From Protula sp. h YS-2021 (Eukaryota; Annelida; Polychaeta; Sabellida; Serpulidae): a DNA stretch of 64,000 bases. The position numbers were made by a program, and so were the translations under genes. The DNA is taken from positions 19,526,199 to 19,590,198 of the forward strand of contig OX457031.1 of assembly GCA_949752745.1 (NCBI GenBank). Direction: 5' to 3'. This document shows positions 60,901 to 64,000 of the stretch, piece by piece. The notes beneath the pieces are model-generated. The model did no database searches and was not told the DNA's origin. It worked only from the letters and a program-made list of their open reading frames with translations. Position 1 is the first letter of the stretch; each line of letters opens with the position of its first letter.

Positions 60901-62815
60901 AGCTGTAACCCAAAAAAAGTGAGAAAATGTGTCGACAACTTTAGAAAAAGAAACAAAATTAAGGCAGACAAATAACTTCAGCACAAGTAAATCTTTCAAG
61001 TGACGACACTGACGTCATAGTTCAGTATTTCTTATTCTATCTCCGAACATAAGCTGGCATTGTTGTGTCCCTTGCCTGCTGTTATTTGTCAGCCAAACCT
61101 TTGCCAAGGCCTCCCCAGATATGAAGAGTTCTCAAACAACGGTCACTGGCTTGTATGTTGTTTTTTTTTCTCGAAACCTTTTTTTTTTTTATATTCGTGT
61201 TGCGTAGGGACGTGGTAATGCTGGACTTCGCCGCAGCCATAGCCGGTGGCTTCTCGATTGGTCAAAACAAAACCCGAATAGCTGTGGTAACCTTCAGCAG
61301 CACTGCCCGACTGGAGATCGCCCTCAGTGATCATGACAACGCAGGAACACTTGATGAGTAAGTCAAGAATACCAGCTCTGTGTTCACCACAAACTGGTCA
61401 AAAGGACCACTGTCCTGATTAGCTTGACCATCATCGTAATTCTTCTGACCAAAACCTAGGCGCCACCAAGCTTTATAAACGCAACGATTTTGGACAAAAT
61501 ATTGAAATACAGCTGCAGTCTTTGCTAAGTTTTCAAACTTTAAAATAATCTTTCTTTGAAGACGGTGTATCTGTTTCACACAGTACCTACTCTCTTGTTA
61601 TAAAAGCCGATATACTCTTGTAATCTGTCCTATTATTACTGCCGTTTTGGTTTTATAAAGAACTTGTGAATGGGGGCCAAGGCAGCTCATGAAAAAGAGC
61701 TTGTTTAACGAGTAACAATGGCTGAACAACATTCGCCGCGGTGCCTCTTACATGCCGTCTTTTAGGCCCTAAGGGTCGAAAATTGGCTCAAAAAGGTCTC
61801 TAACTGTTTTCGAGATAAAGGTCAACTTCCGGGTTTTGACCTTATCCATACTGAGGAGGTCAAGGTCACCGATTTGCCTCTAACGTAAGGACTTTTCGGC
61901 TCCAAGGGTCGAAAATAAGTTCAAAACCGCTCCATTTCTGACCGTTTTCGAGATAATGGTCAATCGTTCCCTAAAGTCAAGATAAAAAAATGCGAATTTC
62001 ACGACGTCTCGTCATCCTCTATCTGTTAGCCAAATTTCACCTTCCCACGTAAAACAGCGTAAACTATATATATATATATATATTCTTTGGCAAATCGGGA
62101 AAACTGAAACGCTCTGCAGGCAACAGCACACACATGCTATTATCTCTCATCGTGGGCAGCTGGGCGATCAGTATGACTGTGCTGATATCATACCATGTGC
62201 CTAAACTGCCATATCAAAGCATCTATCTGCCTTAAAATGTGCTTCAGCGGCAAAATTTTAAAGTCTGTTTTTTGCATATAAAATGTTAATGACCCGGACC
62301 CCCAGTAGACATGCTACGTCATGCCTCCGCCAAATTTTGGTCGTCCTAGCCCTAGCCGTCTCAGAGAAGTTCGCGTGACAAGGTTTTGGCGGGAAAAAAG
62401 GAATCATACGGAAACACTTCACCGAATGGTACGAATTCAATAAACCAGGGATTGAAAATTTCCCAAGTGTAATGACAGTCACCTTACAGGCATCTTTTAC
62501 TGATGTGGCAGCCTGACTGGCCCACCAAACGTTCTTCATGTCAAAACAAAGATATCACCAGGCTTGTTTCTTTTTCTTGTAAAATATGCCGACAGTTTTT
62601 TATGTTATTTTTTTCCTCTAGTGCTATAAGAAATCTGGCTCACTTAAAAGGAGAAACAAATCTGGCCGACGCACTGCGTAAAGCTAGAACCGTGTTTAGG
62701 GAGGCTCAGTCCGACGGCCGATCAGTACCGAAGTCCGTCATCTTAGTAACCGATGGCAGTTCAAACGTAGAAAGGTTTGAGACGCTTACTGAGGCTGACA
62801 GGTTAAAAGCTGAAG
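54425..62815 (+). CDS. Secreted multi-VWA-domain protein, 5 exons visible, continues beyond the window
   Basis: Join 54425-54947, 55521-55691, 60636-60711, 61208-61357, 62622-62815, open at the right edge; phases 1, 1, 2, 2, 1 all agree. The signal peptide is about residues 1-35 (W-A-L-V-L-P-S-L-L-G-I-F core). VWA 1 has the full MIDAS: D-S-S-E-S at 49-53, Thr 121 (S-R-T-N-I) and Asp 154 (L-T-D-G-Q). VWA 2 has D-A-S-S-S, G-E-T-N-L and V-T-D-G-S, also complete. Secreted proteins with serial VWA domains (matrilin, collagen VI or molluscan shell-matrix types) bind collagen and other matrix partners through the metal at the MIDAS. Later domains lie outside the window, so the family name stays open. 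A DIRS-like element lies antisense in intron 2. Confidence 0.9.
55521..55691 (+). CDS. VWA gene exon 2 (end of VWA 1)
   Basis: Acceptor TATGGCAG. Encodes G-I-R-L-I-A-I-G-V-T-D, N-E-L-E-L-I-A-S and I-D-Q-F-R-D-L, the last strand and helix of a VWA fold, then a linker T-N-A-S-A-T-E-P. Donor CCAG|GTCAGT, phase 1. Confidence 0.9.
57080..57960 (-). pseudogene. DIRS-like tyrosine recombinase, broken
   Basis: Fragments across frames: L-A-S-G-K-R-R then G-E-I-H-A-L-D (with a one-base shift between them, about 57590-57545), L-C-P-V-A-T-L-L-R-Y-L, and P-Y-E-I-R-Q-V-A at 57141-57172, where related enzymes have H-x-x-R. The first Arg and the box-II Arg are present and the His is Tyr. Stops are numerous. 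Confidence 0.72.
58500..58740 (-). pseudogene. DIRS-like RNase H domain
   Basis: Reads I-Q-T-N-A-S-H-R-R-W-G-V, H-I-N-V-L-E-M-L-V-V-K-Q-A and L-I-D-N-S-T-T-V-S-Y-I-R-K-Q-G-G. The first catalytic Asp (T-D-A-S in related elements) is Asn here, while the Glu and second Asp remain. Confidence 0.83.
58960..59560 (-). pseudogene. DIRS-like reverse transcriptase, frameshifted
   Basis: Pieces in several frames: F-K-M-D-T, W-T-T-S-I-D-L-S-H-S-S-L-H-V-P and Y-R-A-L-P-F-G-L-S (about 59512-59295), then F-S-D-D-S-L-I-A-G at about 59224-59200, and L-G-L-L-V-N-L-E-K-S-E, F-L-G-D-Q-F-D-F. The usual Y-x-D-D box reads F-S-D-D. Confidence 0.83.
59913..60591. repeat. GATATC-rich dispersed repeat, copy 2
   Basis: Same orientation and similar length to 3782-4460, with the same start (AAGGGAGACAC) and end (GGCATTC). 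It ends 44 bp before VWA exon 3, so its 3' end supplies part of the branch-point region. Confidence 0.85.
60636..60711 (+). CDS. VWA gene exon 3 (start of VWA 2)
   Basis: Acceptor CTTTGCAG, donor CATG|GTAAGG, phase 1 to phase 2. Encodes C-N-V-A-A-D-I-A-L-V-L-D-A-S-S-S-I, the first strand and MIDAS of a second VWA domain. Confidence 0.9.
61208..61357 (+). CDS. VWA gene exon 4 (VWA 2, middle)
   Basis: Acceptor TGCGTAG, donor GATGA|GTAAGT. Encodes V-M-L-D-F-A-A-A-I-A, T-R-I-A-V-V-T-F-S-S-T-A and I-A-L-S-D-H-D, the second and third strands of the fold. Confidence 0.9.
61757..61975. repeat. Two-copy 133-bp degenerate repeat
   Basis: Words AAGGGTCGAAAAT and CGTTTTCGAGATAA-type recur with spacing 133 (61773 and 61906), in VWA intron 4. 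Confidence 0.6.
62622..62815 (+). CDS. VWA gene exon 5 (VWA 2, T and D loops)
   Basis: Acceptor TTCCTCTAG, donor GAAG|GTACAG, phase 1 out. Encodes L-K-G-E-T-N-L-A-D-A-L, V-P-K-S-V-I-L-V-T-D-G-S-S-N and A-D-R-L-K-A-E, carrying the remaining MIDAS residues. The next exon should start like exon 2 (a G-completed strand) and lies beyond the window. Confidence 0.9.
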
Positions 62816-63137
62816 GTACAGTGTGGGTCTTCTATTAACATTTTGCAATTTATCCTGTGCGTGCACAGTGCAGTCTGTGAATTGAGGCTACAATTGGGGC
62901 CCGCTTTTATTTTAGAGACCCTTTTGCGATGGACTAGTAACCGGTTTGAACTAAAGAAGTTGTTGAATCGGCTCCGGTCTTAATTTAGAAATAGCACTAT
63001 GCGAAGTAATTTTGTGAATATTTAACATGCCAAAAGGCTCACTTGCATGCCTCATTCAAAGTCTGGCCAGTTTTATATAAATAGTGGAGTTTTACGAAAT
63101 CAGTTATGAATGTGGTGTTGCCATCACTTGTCACCAG

Positions 63138-63923
63138 GGTATCCAGACATCTCGCATCTGGACATCTCGCATCTGGACATCTCGCATCTGACAACTCGCA
63201 TCTGGACATCTCGCATCTGACAACTCGCATCTGGACATCTCGCATCCAAATGAAAAAGTGGACATCTCGCATCCGTTTTGATTTTAAGGGGGAGCTTTAA
63301 CACTGTGTTTGGGAAACTTCACACAGAAAAATAAATTACAGGGGTTTCAAAAACGTAAGTTATTTGAGTAAAAACAAATTATAAGCGAGATTTTGTGCTT
63401 GACGATATTAACAGGGGTTTCCAAAACGTAAGTCATTTGAGTAAATCAACTGAAAAAACCCAGTTCAGTTTACGGAGTAATTCAAGAGTTAGACTTACAT
63501 TTGTACTCAGTGAATGCCATAGTGAGTAGTCCAACGTTCGATGCAGCGCGAATCCACATATGCTAATCCCTCGAAAGAGGCACTTAAAAGCATGAAGGAT
63601 TTAATGAACGTGCGGCGGATCAGTATTAAGAATAAATCCACTAATCCCACTGATCTATTCAATTTTTAAAACTTTATCTTTGATGCACGGTTTGGAAGGG
63701 AAACGATTACCACCTAGGGAAATGAAGGGAAATGATTACCACCTACCCCCCACCCCCACCCCACCGCAAAAACACAATGATAAATCCAGCAAAAAATCAC
63801 GGATGCGAGATGTCCACTTTTTCATTTGGATGCGAGATGTCCAGATGCGAGATGTCCAGATGCGAGTTGTCGGATGCGAGATGTCCAGATGCGAGGTGTC
63901 CAGATGCGAGATGTCGCGGATTC
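63138..63923. mobile_element. 786-bp foldback element with 15-bp-repeat arms, 8-bp TSD
   Basis: The left arm (about 63138-63280) is a tandem run of GACATCTCGCATCTG words. The right arm (about 63800-63923) is its inverted copy, and both contain the same insert AAATGAAAAAGTGG (inverted on the right). The element is flanked on both sides by GTCACCAG (63130-63137 and 63924-63931). The interior has a partial duplication around AGGGGTTTC.AAAACGTAAGT (63340 and 63415). No protein is encoded. It lies in the intron after VWA exon 5. Confidence 0.83.
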
Positions 63924-64000
63924 GTCACCAGTTGTTCAGTTATAAGAATATTGCTTGGTGTCAGGTGCGGTATGCTTTAAAAAAATCGGCTATGAAGTTG

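Overview
The window is eukaryotic nuclear DNA. Coding sequence occurs only as short exons with GT/AG borders, separated by AT-rich introns full of microsatellites, minisatellites, palindromic MITE-like elements and decayed transposons (hAT-like, Tc1/mariner-like, CR1/L2-like LINE, DIRS-like). The gene content (kelch propeller, chitin-binding plus PAN protein, multi-VWA protein) and the repeat content suggest an invertebrate metazoan, most likely a lophotrochozoan such as a bivalve or gastropod mollusc. That placement is inference; no marker gene fixes the species.

Four genes could be rebuilt by matching splice sites and reading phases. (1) 1905-13867, plus strand: nine exons of a kelch beta-propeller, 439 codons as seen; a BTB/BACK part, if any, lies upstream of the recognisable exon. 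(2) 20181-24176, minus strand: a secreted protein I do not recognise, with a signal peptide, a cysteine-containing N-terminal half split over five exons, a Thr/Ser-rich mucin-like exon and a short cysteine-containing tail. The join of its first two exons is out of phase by one base and is unresolved. (3) 28652-35609, plus strand: ten exons, complete, with a signal peptide, one chitin-binding type-2 (CBM14/peritrophin-A) domain, Gly/His/Asp-rich spacer exons and three PAN/apple-like domains. (4) 54425-62815, plus strand, running off the right edge: signal peptide and two VWA domains with complete MIDAS motifs. Genes 2-4 all look extracellular; chitin binding, PAN and VWA modules together recall matrix or shell-forming proteins, but that function is inferred.

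Layout: 1-1000 satellite arrays; 1.9-13.9 kb kelch gene, whose introns hold a GATATC-rich dispersed repeat, a 16-bp satellite, a 573-bp inverted-repeat element and two MITEs; 15.1-17.5 kb a 2.4-kb hAT-like element with a broken LINE reverse transcriptase inside; 18.3-19.0 kb a dead Tc1-like transposase; 20.2-24.2 kb minus-strand secreted gene; 28.6-35.6 kb CBM14/PAN gene, with a GC-rich minisatellite whose every unit repeats the exon-3 splice donor; 36-54 kb a gene-poor stretch of simple and tandem repeats; 54.4-64 kb VWA gene, with a degenerate DIRS retrotransposon antisense in one intron and a foldback element with an 8-bp target duplication in the last visible intron.
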